Assembly (NCBI RefSeq): GCF_900176395.1
Contig: NZ_FWXL01000009.1
Location: 1-64,000 of the forward strand
Direction: 5' to 3'
DNA: 64,000 bases
Source of the DNA: Novosphingobium sp. B1
GTDB lineage: Bacteria > Pseudomonadota > Alphaproteobacteria > Sphingomonadales > Sphingomonadaceae
Of this stretch, positions 33,688 to 43,312 are shown one piece after another (position 1 is the stretch's first letter; every line of letters starts with the position of its first letter). The notes beneath the pieces are model-generated. The model did no database searches, had not been told where the DNA came from, and worked only from the letters and a program-made list of their open reading frames with translations. The position numbers and the translations under genes were made by a program.

Positions 33688-35016
33688 TCAAGGCTTTGCA
33701 GCAATGGCGCCCGGTTCGTTGGCGACGATCTTGAGGACCTCGGTCCAGGCCGTGACATTCTGTGCCAGTTCGGCAGGATCGACCTTGTCGAGCGTATCGT
33801 CCGGCGTGTGGTGCAAGTCGAAGTAGTGCGTGCCGTCCTGATTGAGATCGACCACCGCCAGCTTCTGCTTTTCGATCACAGGCTCGACATCGGTCCCCCC
33901 ATCGGCAAGCCCGGCCCCGCGCACGATGCCCATCGGCGAGAGCGCGGCGGCGATGCGATCAGTGAGCGCCTTGTCGGCCATGTTGAACTGCACCCGCCAG
34001 ACGCGGGCGGCGCCGAAATCGCTTTCCATGGCCAGAGCGTGGCGTTCGTTGTGCTTTTCGGCATAGGCCTTGCCGCCGAAGCCGCCGAGCTCTTCCGAAC
34101 CTGCCCAGAGCACGCGAATGGTGCGGAGCGGCGCGCCGCCTTCCTGCGCCTTCAATGCAGCGGCGGTGATGATGGCGCAGCCCGCCGCATCGTCGATCGC
34201 GCCGGTGCCGAGGTCCCAGCTATCGAGGTGGCAGCCGAGCAGAATCGGCGGGAGCGAGGGATCGCGGCCCGGAAGTTCGCCGATGACGTTGCCCGAAGGC
34301 AGGTTGTCGGTGGTCTTGCCGGTGAGCGTGAGGCTGAGGCGGATCGGCTTGCCGCTGCGGGCGATGTGGGCGATCAGGTCGGCATCGGGATTGGAAACCG
34401 CGCCTGCCGGGATCGGCTTGACGCCATCGGCGAAGGTGGTGCCCCCGGTGTGCGGGTTGCGGTGGCTGTCGGTGCCGATCGAGCGGATCACGACGCCGAT
34501 GGCCCCCTTGCCCGAAGCGATGGCGGGTCCGACGCGGCGGACCTGGCCATAAGGCCCATATCCGCTGCCGTCCTGGGCGCGCTTCATCGCATGGTCGATG
34601 AAGGCGATCTTGCCGTTGAGAGAGCCAGCCGGCGCCGCCTTCAAGGCGTCAAGCGTCGGGAAATAGGCGACTTCGCCCTCTATGCCCTGTTCTGGCGTGG
34701 TGCCGCTGTAGCCCAGCGCGGTGACGGCAAGCCTGAACGGGATCGGCGCAAGAATGCTGGCTTCGTCACGCCCACGGACGTAACCGCGGATCCTGAAGGG
34801 TTCGACGGCGACCTTGCTGAAGCCCAGTGCCTTGAGGCGCGCTTCGGCCCAGACGCGGGCGCGCGCCTCTGCTTCGGAGCCGGGCAGGCGCGGGCCGACT
34901 TCGCTGGTGAGGCCGGCCAGGACGTCCCAGGCGACATCGCCTTTCGGATCCTGCGCATAAGCGGTTGAAGCGGAAAGGGTGGCGAGGAGCGCAAGGGCGC
35001 GGGCATGGTTTCTCAT
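33688..35016 (-). CDS. Secreted M28-family zinc metallopeptidase
   Basis: A 442-residue exported peptidase. A signal peptide (RALALLATLSASTAYAQ) is followed by an inserted PA-like domain and the M28 catalytic domain. Metal ligands can be seen in LLGCHLDSWDLGTGAIDDAAG (His, Asp), GSEELGG (Glu pair), MESDFGA (Asp) and LHHTPDDTLD (His). It is likely a periplasmic aminopeptidase or carboxypeptidase-like enzyme for nutrient peptides. It is divergent from ettA across 136 bp. Confidence 0.92.
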   Translation of the reverse strand: MRNHARALALLATLSASTAYAQDPKGDVAWDVLAGLTSEVGPRLPGSEAEARARVWAEARLKALGFSKVAVEPFRIRGYVRGRDEASILAPIPFRLAVTALGYSGTTPEQGIEGEVAYFPTLDALKAAPAGSLNGKIAFIDHAMKRAQDGSGYGPYGQVRRVGPAIASGKGAIGVVIRSIGTDSHRNPHTGGTTFADGVKPIPAGAVSNPDADLIAHIARSGKPIRLSLTLTGKTTDNLPSGNVIGELPGRDPSLPPILLGCHLDSWDLGTGAIDDAAGCAIITAAALKAQEGGAPLRTIRVLWAGSEELGGFGGKAYAEKHNERHALAMESDFGAARVWRVQFNMADKALTDRIAAALSPMGIVRGAGLADGGTDVEPVIEKQKLAVVDLNQDGTHYFDLHHTPDDTLDKVDPAELAQNVTAWTEVLKIVANEPGAIAAKP

Positions 35017-35152
35017 GCAACCTTGCTATCGCCGCGCTCCGGCGCTGCCAAGCCCCGGCCTGCGCCCTTGTGACACAAGCCCCGCTTGCCCGACCCTTCG
35101 CGCTCGGATAGAGGGCGCGCAACAGTTTTTGCCTTCTACCCAAGGACCCGAG

Positions 35153-36826
<1,674 letters not shown>

Positions 36827-36847
36827 TAGCAGCGACAGGCTTACCGG

Positions 36848-36880
36848 ACGCCCTGCCATCCTTCGTGGACGGCAGGGCGT
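36848..36880. terminator. Hairpin terminator between ettA and the DUF6265 gene
   Basis: ACGCCCTGCC pairs with GGCAGGGCGT (10 bp), with inner TCC/GGA pairing. It is followed by TCTGGTTTG on the plus strand. The two flanking genes converge, so it probably serves both. Confidence 0.65.
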
Positions 36881-36892
36881 TCTGGTTTGTGC

Positions 36893-37366
36893 TCAGCCCT
36901 TGCGGCGGAAGCGGAAGACAAGGGTTTCGGTCTTGCCGCCCTCGTTCACCTTGACCGAGGCGGTCATCGTGTTCTTGCCCGTGCGTTCGTAGACGAGACC
37001 GGAAAAGTCGAAACTGTCGCCCTTGCGCGCGGTCAGCGGGAAGGAGACGACCTTTTCCTTCTCTTCCCAGCCGGTGAGATCGGCATTGAAGTGCTTGAGG
37101 CGATAGCTGAGCGAGCCGCTCTCTTCGACGATGGTGATGAGTTCGTAGAACATCACCGTACCGTCCTTGTTCAACTGGCGGAAGTGGCCGACCATCTGAC
37201 CACCAGCCGGGGGCGCATAGGCTTCGAGCGCGGGCGCGCCTTCGATGCCGTCACCTTCCCATGAGCCTTGCAGCCAGGCAATATCTGAAAGGCGCGCGGC
37301 GGGTGCAGCCGATACCATTGCGGGGACCGACAGGACTGCGATGAACACGAGAAAGAGCCGTATCAT
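36893..37366 (-). CDS. DUF6265-like exported protein
   Basis: A 157-residue exported protein with signal peptide (LFLVFIAVLSVPAMVSA). The conserved opening LSDIAWLQGSWEGD, then GGQMVGHFRQLNKDG and a beta-rich body ending TETLVFRFRRKG, fits DUF6265, a small lipocalin-like domain of unknown function. Its terminal Arg-Lys-rich strand is near the terminator at 36848. It lies 34 bases behind the flavin-binding protein gene on the same strand and may be co-transcribed. Confidence 0.75.
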   Translation of the reverse strand: MIRLFLVFIAVLSVPAMVSAAPAARLSDIAWLQGSWEGDGIEGAPALEAYAPPAGGQMVGHFRQLNKDGTVMFYELITIVEESGSLSYRLKHFNADLTGWEEKEKVVSFPLTARKGDSFDFSGLVYERTGKNTMTASVKVNEGGKTETLVFRFRRKG

Positions 37367-37400
37367 GTGCTTGACCTCCCTGTTTGCCTTTTATCCTGCC

Positions 37401-37991
37401 TCATGGTGCCAGCCATGTCCCCTGCCAGGGGGCTGAAGCATCATCGCGGGTGTAGCGCGCCCGCGCGCCGCCCTCGTGAGTCAGTTGCAGCCAATCGAGA
37501 CTGCGGACCTCGATAAGCAGCACCGCGAAATGGGCGCGGCCCGCCACCGTTTCGGCGATGGTGGGAGAGCGATGCAGCAAGGCGGCAGGGATGGCAGATC
37601 CCGCCGCTGGCAGCGCGCCGCCCGGGCCGGTCTCGGCAAGGTAGCAGCGACGGCTGGACGCGGTGGCACGCTCCCACGCAGCGTTTGCGACCGGGCCCTC
37701 GCTTTCGATCCGCCCTTCCCCGCGCATCCGCAACTGGATGCGGGTTTCCGGATCATAGGCAAGGATGCTGACCGGCGCGCCGCTGCCAATGAGAACACAC
37801 TTGGGGCTGCGCAAGTCGGTGTGGAAGCGCAAGGTGGCAAGATCGCCCGCAACTTCGCGCAGCACCATGATGCGCAAATCTCCGTCTGCCGTGCCGACGA
37901 CCGGGGTGTGCATCGCGCTGCGGCGATTTCTGGCTGCTGCGGACAAGCGAACTACGGCATCCTCAAGCAATGACTCAAGCGTCAAACCCAT
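37401..37991 (-). CDS. Pyridoxamine 5'-phosphate oxidase-family flavoprotein
   Basis: A 196-residue split-barrel FMN protein. The strand RSAMHTPVVGTADGDLRIMVLREV and the FMN-site region LRFHTDLRSPKCVLIGSG are typical, and QLRMRGEGRIES follows. It lacks a convincing PdxH C-terminal substrate motif, so it is more likely a general flavin reductase-like member (Alr4036 type) than the B6 enzyme. It is followed by the DUF6265 gene after 34 bases. Confidence 0.78.
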   Translation of the reverse strand: MGLTLESLLEDAVVRLSAAARNRRSAMHTPVVGTADGDLRIMVLREVAGDLATLRFHTDLRSPKCVLIGSGAPVSILAYDPETRIQLRMRGEGRIESEGPVANAAWERATASSRRCYLAETGPGGALPAAGSAIPAALLHRSPTIAETVAGRAHFAVLLIEVRSLDWLQLTHEGGARARYTRDDASAPWQGTWLAP

Positions 37992-38127
37992 TCAGTTTTC
38001 TCCAGCCGAAGATGAACGGGAGGCAGACAAGCCGGTTCAGGCATCGGACAGCGCGAATCGAATATTACGAATACATTAAGGCCGCGAAGGGTTTTCGAGG
38101 CCCATCTTCGGGAAAGGGTCGGCGACG

Positions 38128-39153
38128 ATGTCCGGCAAGTCAATGTTGAGAAATAGTGCGCTGGCGGCCCTGGCCGTTGCGATGACCGCAGCGGCGATCC
38201 CATCGTCCGCGATGGCGCAGGAGCAGCAGCGCGAGGAGCGCGGCCGTGGCTGGCAGCGCAACGGCGGCGAGGCTCGTGGCCAGCAGCAGCGGCAGCAGGG
38301 TGAGCGCCAGGCCTGGCGCGGCCAGGCGGAAGCGCAGCGGCCGGCGATGCCGCCGCAGCAGCCACAAGTTCAGGCACAGCGTCCGGCCTGGAGCGGCAGC
38401 AGCCAGCAGGCTCAGGGTCGTCCTGATCGCCCGGCCTGGCAGGGCCGCAGCGAAGGTGCCCAGCGTGACTGGGGCCGCGCGCAGGGTCGTGACTGGCAGT
38501 CGGGCACTGTGAACCGCCCCGCACCGGAACAGCGCGCCGGAACGCCGGCTGTGCCACAGCGCGGCTGGGACGGCACGCGCTGGAACGGCACCAACCCGGG
38601 CAACCGCACGGTCGATCGCAATGACGGCCGCACGTGGAACCGCGATGGGCGGGACGGCAATCGTGACGGGCGTGATTGGAACCGTGACGGGCGCGACTGG
38701 AACCGCGATCGCAACGGCAGCTATGCCGACCGTGACCGCAACCGCGATTACCGCGACAACACCTGGCGCCGGGACAACACCTGGCGAGGCGACAGCAACT
38801 GGCGCGGCAACGATGTGCGCAATGGCTACCGTGGGGATTACCGGCGGTGGAGCAACGACTGGCGCCGCGACAATCGCTACAACTGGACCCAGTATCGCAG
38901 CGTGAATCGCGGGATCTATCGTTTGCCGCGCTACTACTCGCCGTACCGGAACTACAACTACAGCCGCCTGTCGATCGGGATCTTCCTGAACTCGGGGTTC
39001 TATGGCCAGAACTACTGGATCAACGATCCGTGGTCCTACCGCCTGCCGCCCGCCTATGGACCCTATCGCTGGGTACGCTACTGGGACGACGTCATGCTGG
39101 TGGACGTTTACTCGGGCGAAGTCGTGGACGTCATCTATGACTTCTTCTGGTAA
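38128..39153 (+). CDS. RcnB-like exported low-complexity protein
   Basis: A 341-residue exported protein with signal peptide (ALAVAMTAAAIPSSAMAQ). Residues 30-130 are rich in Gln, Arg and Trp. Residues about 170-200 are tandem NRDGRDW copies, followed by more Asn-Trp-Arg-Asp repeats. The last 60 residues (YGPYRWVRYWDDVMLVDVYSGEVVDVIYDFFW, read in parts) resemble the RcnB/DUF2502-type periplasmic domain linked to nickel-cobalt homeostasis in E. coli. Metal binding is not evident, as the repeats contain few His or Cys. A strong terminator follows. An in-frame ATG at 38143 is an alternative start. Confidence 0.8.
   Translation: MSGKSMLRNSALAALAVAMTAAAIPSSAMAQEQQREERGRGWQRNGGEARGQQQRQQGERQAWRGQAEAQRPAMPPQQPQVQAQRPAWSGSSQQAQGRPDRPAWQGRSEGAQRDWGRAQGRDWQSGTVNRPAPEQRAGTPAVPQRGWDGTRWNGTNPGNRTVDRNDGRTWNRDGRDGNRDGRDWNRDGRDWNRDRNGSYADRDRNRDYRDNTWRRDNTWRGDSNWRGNDVRNGYRGDYRRWSNDWRRDNRYNWTQYRSVNRGIYRLPRYYSPYRNYNYSRLSIGIFLNSGFYGQNYWINDPWSYRLPPAYGPYRWVRYWDDVMLVDVYSGEVVDVIYDFFW
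38638..38718 (+). repeat. 21-bp tandem repeat encoding NRDGRDW
   Basis: Three 21-base units (38638-38658, 38659-38679, 38680-38700) encode NRDGRDG, NRDGRDW and NRDGRDW. A partial fourth (38701-38718) encodes NRDRNG. The reading frame is kept, so copy number could vary without frameshift. Confidence 0.8.
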
Positions 39154-39170
39154 TCACAGCGACTGAAACA

Positions 39171-39208
39171 AAGGCCTCCGTTGCTCGGCGAGTGACGGAG
39201 GCCTTTTT
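39171..39208 (+). terminator. Rho-independent terminator of the RcnB-like gene
   Basis: AAGGCCTCCGT pairs perfectly with ACGGAGGCCTT (11 bp) across a 13-base loop, ending in a run of five T. It lies 18 bases after the stop codon. Confidence 0.88.
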
Positions 39209-39257
39209 GCATTTCGGGATGGTCAACATGGCAGCCGATGCTGCCCGCTCACGCGTC

Positions 39258-39635
39258 TCAGACCACGCCGGACGGGGCCGATCGCGACAGTTCGCCGAGG
39301 ATGCGGCGCATCATTTCGTGGCCTTCCTGTGTAAGGCGAACGTAACGGCGGCGCGCGTCGGCGTTGTCGGCGATCCGGTAGATCAGCCCTTCCTTTTCGA
39401 GCCGCGCGATCCACCGCAGGATGGTGGTGGAAGGAACGCCGGCATCGAGACAGACGCTCGACACCTGTATTTCCATGCGACGACACTGTGCGATGTAAAG
39501 ATCAAGCAGGATATCCCAGCCCGGTTCACCGAAAAGGGCCTTCATCTCCGATGCTTCGTCCCGCTTCCTGCGCAGGTTGTATAAAGCGACGGCCAGTCTT
39601 AGGCATTCCTGTTCGGTATCAGTATAGGCGTCCAA
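39258..39635 (-). CDS. MarR-type winged-helix regulator
   Basis: A 125-residue DNA-binding protein. The helix-turn-helix is in VSSVCLDAGVPSTTILRWIARLEKEGLIYR, followed by the wing NADARRRYVRLTQEG, both typical of MarR/PadR-like regulators. The start is TTG 39635 with GGGAG six bases upstream. It is divergent from the 2OG-dioxygenase gene across 251 bp and could control it, but no target site was recognised. Confidence 0.8.
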   Translation of the reverse strand: MDAYTDTEQECLRLAVALYNLRRKRDEASEMKALFGEPGWDILLDLYIAQCRRMEIQVSSVCLDAGVPSTTILRWIARLEKEGLIYRIADNADARRRYVRLTQEGHEMMRRILGELSRSAPSGVV

Positions 39636-39886
39636 GGATCACTCCCTTCGGATCGCAGATAGTCGGCTTCATGGAAGAATGCCGGTCTTTAACCGATCGC
39701 CTGACGCCATGGACGTACGACTTTCGAGCATGGCTGACCTTCTGCGACCGCGTCTAAATTCACGCTGCTGCGTAGTTAATGGAATATTTCGTGGATTGCT
39801 TGATAAAATCGGCAGTTAGCCACCAATCCGGACCAAACGACCTGCCTTGCACGAAGTTCCGACTTGGAGCATCTGTTGATTTGATC

Positions 39887-40564
39887 ATGACAATCTTCCG
39901 GAAAAAAACCGCATCTAATGCTGAGACCGTCGCCTTGCGGAAGGTCGGCGAAATAGTACGCACGCGCCTTTCGAATGATCCGGGCGTCTACAAGATTCCG
40001 GTCGAAGGGCTGGAAATATTTGGTGTGGCGCAGTTCTTCACTTCGGCTGAGTGCACGCGACTGATCGAGATCGTGGATGCCGTGGCGCGGCCTTCGCCGA
40101 CCTACAAGGGCACAGACGCGACGGGGCGGACCAGCTACACCGGCGATGTCGATCCTGACGACCCGTTCGTGCTGATGCTGCAGAGGCGGATCGACGATCT
40201 GATGGGCATCGACCCGGCCTTTGGCGAGACGATCCAGGGCCAGCGTTATGCGCCGGGCCAAGAGTTTCGCGGACATTACGATCACTTCCTTCCGAGCCAG
40301 CATTTCTGGGAGGCGGAACAAAGACGTGGTGGCCAGCGTAGCTGGACTGCTATGGCCTATCTCAATGAAGTGGAAGAAGGCGGGACGACCGACTTCACCC
40401 GCGTCGATCTCTCCATTCCGCCCCAGCCGGGCGCGCTGCTGATCTGGAACAACATGAAGCCCGACGGGACCCCCAATCCAAATGCCATGCATGCCGGCAT
40501 GCCGGTGGTGCGAGGCACGAAGTATGTCCTGACAAAGTGGTACCGGGCGCGGCCATGGAGCTGA
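39887..40564 (+). CDS. 2OG-Fe(II) dioxygenase (prolyl 4-hydroxylase-like)
   Basis: A 225-residue iron and 2-oxoglutarate-dependent hydroxylase. The iron ligands are in FRGHYDHFLP (HxD) and NAMHAGMPV (distal His). The 2-oxoglutarate-binding Lys is probably in GTKYVLTKWYR. The fold region GQRYAPGQEF and SWTAMAYLNEVEEGGTTDF are typical of P4Hc proteins. Start ATG 39887 (MTIFRKK) is the most likely, although no clear ribosome-binding site precedes it. Its stop lies inside the next gene (10-base overlap). The substrate, protein or small molecule, is unknown. Confidence 0.87.
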   Translation: MTIFRKKTASNAETVALRKVGEIVRTRLSNDPGVYKIPVEGLEIFGVAQFFTSAECTRLIEIVDAVARPSPTYKGTDATGRTSYTGDVDPDDPFVLMLQRRIDDLMGIDPAFGETIQGQRYAPGQEFRGHYDHFLPSQHFWEAEQRRGGQRSWTAMAYLNEVEEGGTTDFTRVDLSIPPQPGALLIWNNMKPDGTPNPNAMHAGMPVVRGTKYVLTKWYRARPWS

Positions 40565-42474
40565 CGCGCCGGATAGAGCGGGACGCGCCGGTCCGTCTCG
40601 TCGCGGGGCGCGGGCTGTTCACGCTGGCCGCGATGCTGGCCTTGCCCCTGGCCGGTTTTGCCGAGGTCGCCCCTGCCCGCAGCGCATCGGATTCAAGCAC
40701 CGCGGCACCCATGGCCCGGATAGATCAGCCGGCTGGCAGCGTAACGGCTCCCCCTGCGCGCCTGCCAGCAAATGCCGCGCTCGACCGCTTGTTTGCCGAC
40801 GATACCAGACTGGCGCTGGCGCTCGATCCGCTGGCAGCGCTGCAACAGGGGCAACGGGTCAGCGCCGCGCAATTCTCCCGGTTGTTCACGCCCGAACTTG
40901 CCATGGCCCGGCGCGAGGCCAACATGCGCGTCCTGCAGCAGTTGCGCGCCATCGACCCGGCGAGGCTGGACGATGGGCATCGCATATCGCGCGCCGTGCT
41001 CGAGGACGCCAAGCTTGCGGAACAGGCCCTTCTTGCGCCCGGCAACCAGGCGCTCACCGAAGTGCAGCCGTTCAATCACTTCGGCGGATTTCACGTTTCC
41101 TATCCGGAACTGTCCTCACCCGGCAGCGGCATAGCGCTCGAGAATGTGGCTGATTACGAGGCGCTGATTGCCCGCCATCGCGCCCTGCCCCGCGTGTTTG
41201 CCCAAGCCGTCGACCGGTTCCGCGAGGGCGCGGCCAGCGGCGCGACCGAGCCTCGTCTCACTGTCGACAACATGATCGTCCAGATCGATGCGCTGTTGGC
41301 ACAGCCGCTCGAGAAATCGCCGTTCATGGCCGCGGCACGGTCCTTTCCGGCTGCGGTGCCCGAGCGCGAGCGGGTGCGGCTTCGCCGCGAACTGGCCGAC
41401 GCGACGCGGCAGGACGTCTATCCCGCCTACCGCAACCTGCGGCGCTTCCTGGCCAGCGAATACCGGCCCGCCGCTCGCGAGACCCTGGGTCTTTCATCCC
41501 TTCCGGGGGGCGAGGCGCTGTATCGCGATCTGGTGCGGTACAACACGACCCTCGATCTCGACCCCGCCAACGTGCACGAACTTGGCCTTGGCGAAGTGGC
41601 GCGGATCAAGGGGGAGATGGAGCAGGTCAAGGGCGAACTCGGCTTCGACGGCCCCTTGCGCAACTTCTTCGACTACATTCGCAAGGAACCCCGCTTTCAC
41701 CCGCGCAGCGAGGAAGAGTTGGCACAAGGTTTCCGGTCGGTCGGAAACAAGGTAGAAGCGCTGGCGCCGCGCTATTTCCTGCATCTGCCGAAGACGCCAC
41801 TGCAGATCCAGCCGTACCCGGCCTATCGCGCAAAGTTCGAAGCCGGCGGGAGCTACGCGCAAGGTTCGCCCGATGCGCGCCAGCCGGGCACATTCTTCTT
41901 CAACACCTATGACCTGAAGAGCCGTTTCCTGACCGGCATCGCCACGCTCTATTTGCACGAAGGCGCGCCGGGGCATCATTTCCAGATCAGCCTCGCCCAG
42001 GAGAATGCGGCGCTTCCCGATTTCCAGCGGTTCGGGGGCAACACGGCCTATATCGAAGGCTGGGCGCTCTATGCCGAGACACTGGGCTATGACATGGGGT
42101 TCTACAAGGACCCGATGCAGCACTGGGGAACGCTGGACGACGAGATGCTGCGCGCCATGCGGCTGGTGGTCGATACTGGCCTCCACACCAAGCTCTGGAG
42201 CCGCGAACAGGCGATGGACTACATGCTGGCGAATTCCGGCATGGGCCGCAGCGATGCCGAGGCCGAGGTCGACCGTTATGTCGCCAATCCCGGGCAGGCA
42301 CTTTCCTACAAGATTGGCGCGCTTACGATCCAGCGCCTGCGCAAGGAAGCGGAAGAAAGGCTCGGGCGAAAGTTCGACATCCGCGCCTTTCATGATCAGG
42401 TGCTGGGCAGCGGGGCCTTGCCGATGAAGGTGCTGGAAGGCAAGGTGCGCGGATGGATCGCCGCTGTCCGCTAG
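40555..42474 (+). CDS. DUF885 family protein, putative exported zinc hydrolase
   Basis: A 639-residue DUF885 protein. An N-terminal hydrophobic segment (LFTLAAMLALPLAGFAEVAPA) suggests export or anchoring. The metal-site-like motif YLHEGAPGHHFQISLAQE (HExxxGHH) and NTAYIEGWALYAETLG are hallmarks; the family is thought to be a gluzincin-like metallopeptidase. ATG 40555 overlaps the dioxygenase end by 10 bases, so the two are probably translated together. No link between a hydroxylase and this protein is established. Confidence 0.88.
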   Translation: MELTRRIERDAPVRLVAGRGLFTLAAMLALPLAGFAEVAPARSASDSSTAAPMARIDQPAGSVTAPPARLPANAALDRLFADDTRLALALDPLAALQQGQRVSAAQFSRLFTPELAMARREANMRVLQQLRAIDPARLDDGHRISRAVLEDAKLAEQALLAPGNQALTEVQPFNHFGGFHVSYPELSSPGSGIALENVADYEALIARHRALPRVFAQAVDRFREGAASGATEPRLTVDNMIVQIDALLAQPLEKSPFMAAARSFPAAVPERERVRLRRELADATRQDVYPAYRNLRRFLASEYRPAARETLGLSSLPGGEALYRDLVRYNTTLDLDPANVHELGLGEVARIKGEMEQVKGELGFDGPLRNFFDYIRKEPRFHPRSEEELAQGFRSVGNKVEALAPRYFLHLPKTPLQIQPYPAYRAKFEAGGSYAQGSPDARQPGTFFFNTYDLKSRFLTGIATLYLHEGAPGHHFQISLAQENAALPDFQRFGGNTAYIEGWALYAETLGYDMGFYKDPMQHWGTLDDEMLRAMRLVVDTGLHTKLWSREQAMDYMLANSGMGRSDAEAEVDRYVANPGQALSYKIGALTIQRLRKEAEERLGRKFDIRAFHDQVLGSGALPMKVLEGKVRGWIAAVR

Positions 42475-42499
42475 GGGTGCGCGTCCACCGGGGGACTTG

Positions 42500-42907
42500 A
42501 TGATCAGCTATTTCGTGGCGGCACTGCCGCACTTTCTGGCCTATTTCGGCGGCGCAGTCGCGCTGGCAGTGGCCTTTCTGTTCCTCTACGCCAAAGCGAC
42601 GCCGCACCGTGAATTTGCCCTGATACGCGAGGGCAACGCGGCGGCGGCAACGCAACTGTGCGGGACATTTCTCGGCTTTGCCATTCCGGTGGCAGTGGTG
42701 ACGGCCAACGCGGCAAGCCTTGCCGACATGCTGCTGTGGAGCGCGCTTGCAGGCCTCGTCCAGTTGCTGGTTTTCGTGGTGATTGCCCGCTTCCTGTTTC
42801 GCGCCATATCCGACCGCATCACCGAAGGGTGCGTGGCATCGGGCCAGTTCGTCGGGGGCATGAGCCTCGGCGTCGGCATCCTGCAAGCCGCCTGCATGGT
42901 GCCCTGA
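42500..42907 (+). CDS. DUF350 membrane protein (YjfL-like)
   Basis: A 135-residue inner-membrane protein with four predicted helices in two similar halves (FLAYFGGAVALAVAFLFLYAK; CGTFLGFAIPVAVVTANAAS; LWSALAGLVQLLVFVVIARFLF; GGMSLGVGILQAACMV). This is the DUF350/YjfL pattern. ATG 42500 follows GGGGGA. With the next lipoprotein and ATP-grasp genes it makes a compact set like E. coli yjfL-yjfM-yjfC. The function of the set is unknown. Confidence 0.85.
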   Translation: MISYFVAALPHFLAYFGGAVALAVAFLFLYAKATPHREFALIREGNAAAATQLCGTFLGFAIPVAVVTANAASLADMLLWSALAGLVQLLVFVVIARFLFRAISDRITEGCVASGQFVGGMSLGVGILQAACMVP

Positions 42908-42910
42908 GCG

Positions 42911-43309
42911 ATGAAGAAGCAGCTTGTGCTCACCACCGCGATGGCCGCAACGCTGGCCGGTTGTTCTGGCGGCAATGACTGGGACGACGGCGTTGTGGCG
43001 GACCGCGATACCGCAGTCTGCGTCGATCAGGACGGTCGTCGCATCCGTGACGAAAATTGCCGCAATGACACGCGCATCGGCCGCCCTGGCAGTTCGTTCT
43101 TCTGGTACTACGTCGGCCGCGGCAGCCGGGTGCCCTATTATGGCGATCCTGTCCGCGATCCCAGCTACGGCTTCAGGGGAAGCTACTTTCCGACCAAGGA
43201 CGCGACTTATGCGCAAGCTCCGGCAAGCGCCAACATGGTGCGCAGCAAGCCGGTTGCGCGCGGCGGCTTCGGTTCGAAAGGCAGGTTCTTTGGCGGCAGC
43301 TGGTCCTGA
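42911..43309 (+). CDS. Small lipoprotein in the DUF350/ATP-grasp operon
   Basis: A 132-residue lipoprotein: MKKQLVLTTAMAATLAGCSGG ends in a lipobox with Cys at about residue 18. A Cys pair (CVDQDGRRIRDENC) and a Tyr/Gly/Arg-rich tail follow (FFWYYVGRGSRVPYYG, GGFGSKGRFFGGSWS). Its position matches the YjfM/YgiB (DUF1190) lipoprotein in related operons, although sequence similarity is not obvious by eye. It starts three bases after the DUF350 stop, and the ATP-grasp gene follows three bases after its own stop. Confidence 0.78.
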   Translation: MKKQLVLTTAMAATLAGCSGGNDWDDGVVADRDTAVCVDQDGRRIRDENCRNDTRIGRPGSSFFWYYVGRGSRVPYYGDPVRDPSYGFRGSYFPTKDATYAQAPASANMVRSKPVARGGFGSKGRFFGGSWS

Positions 43310-43312
43310 ACC

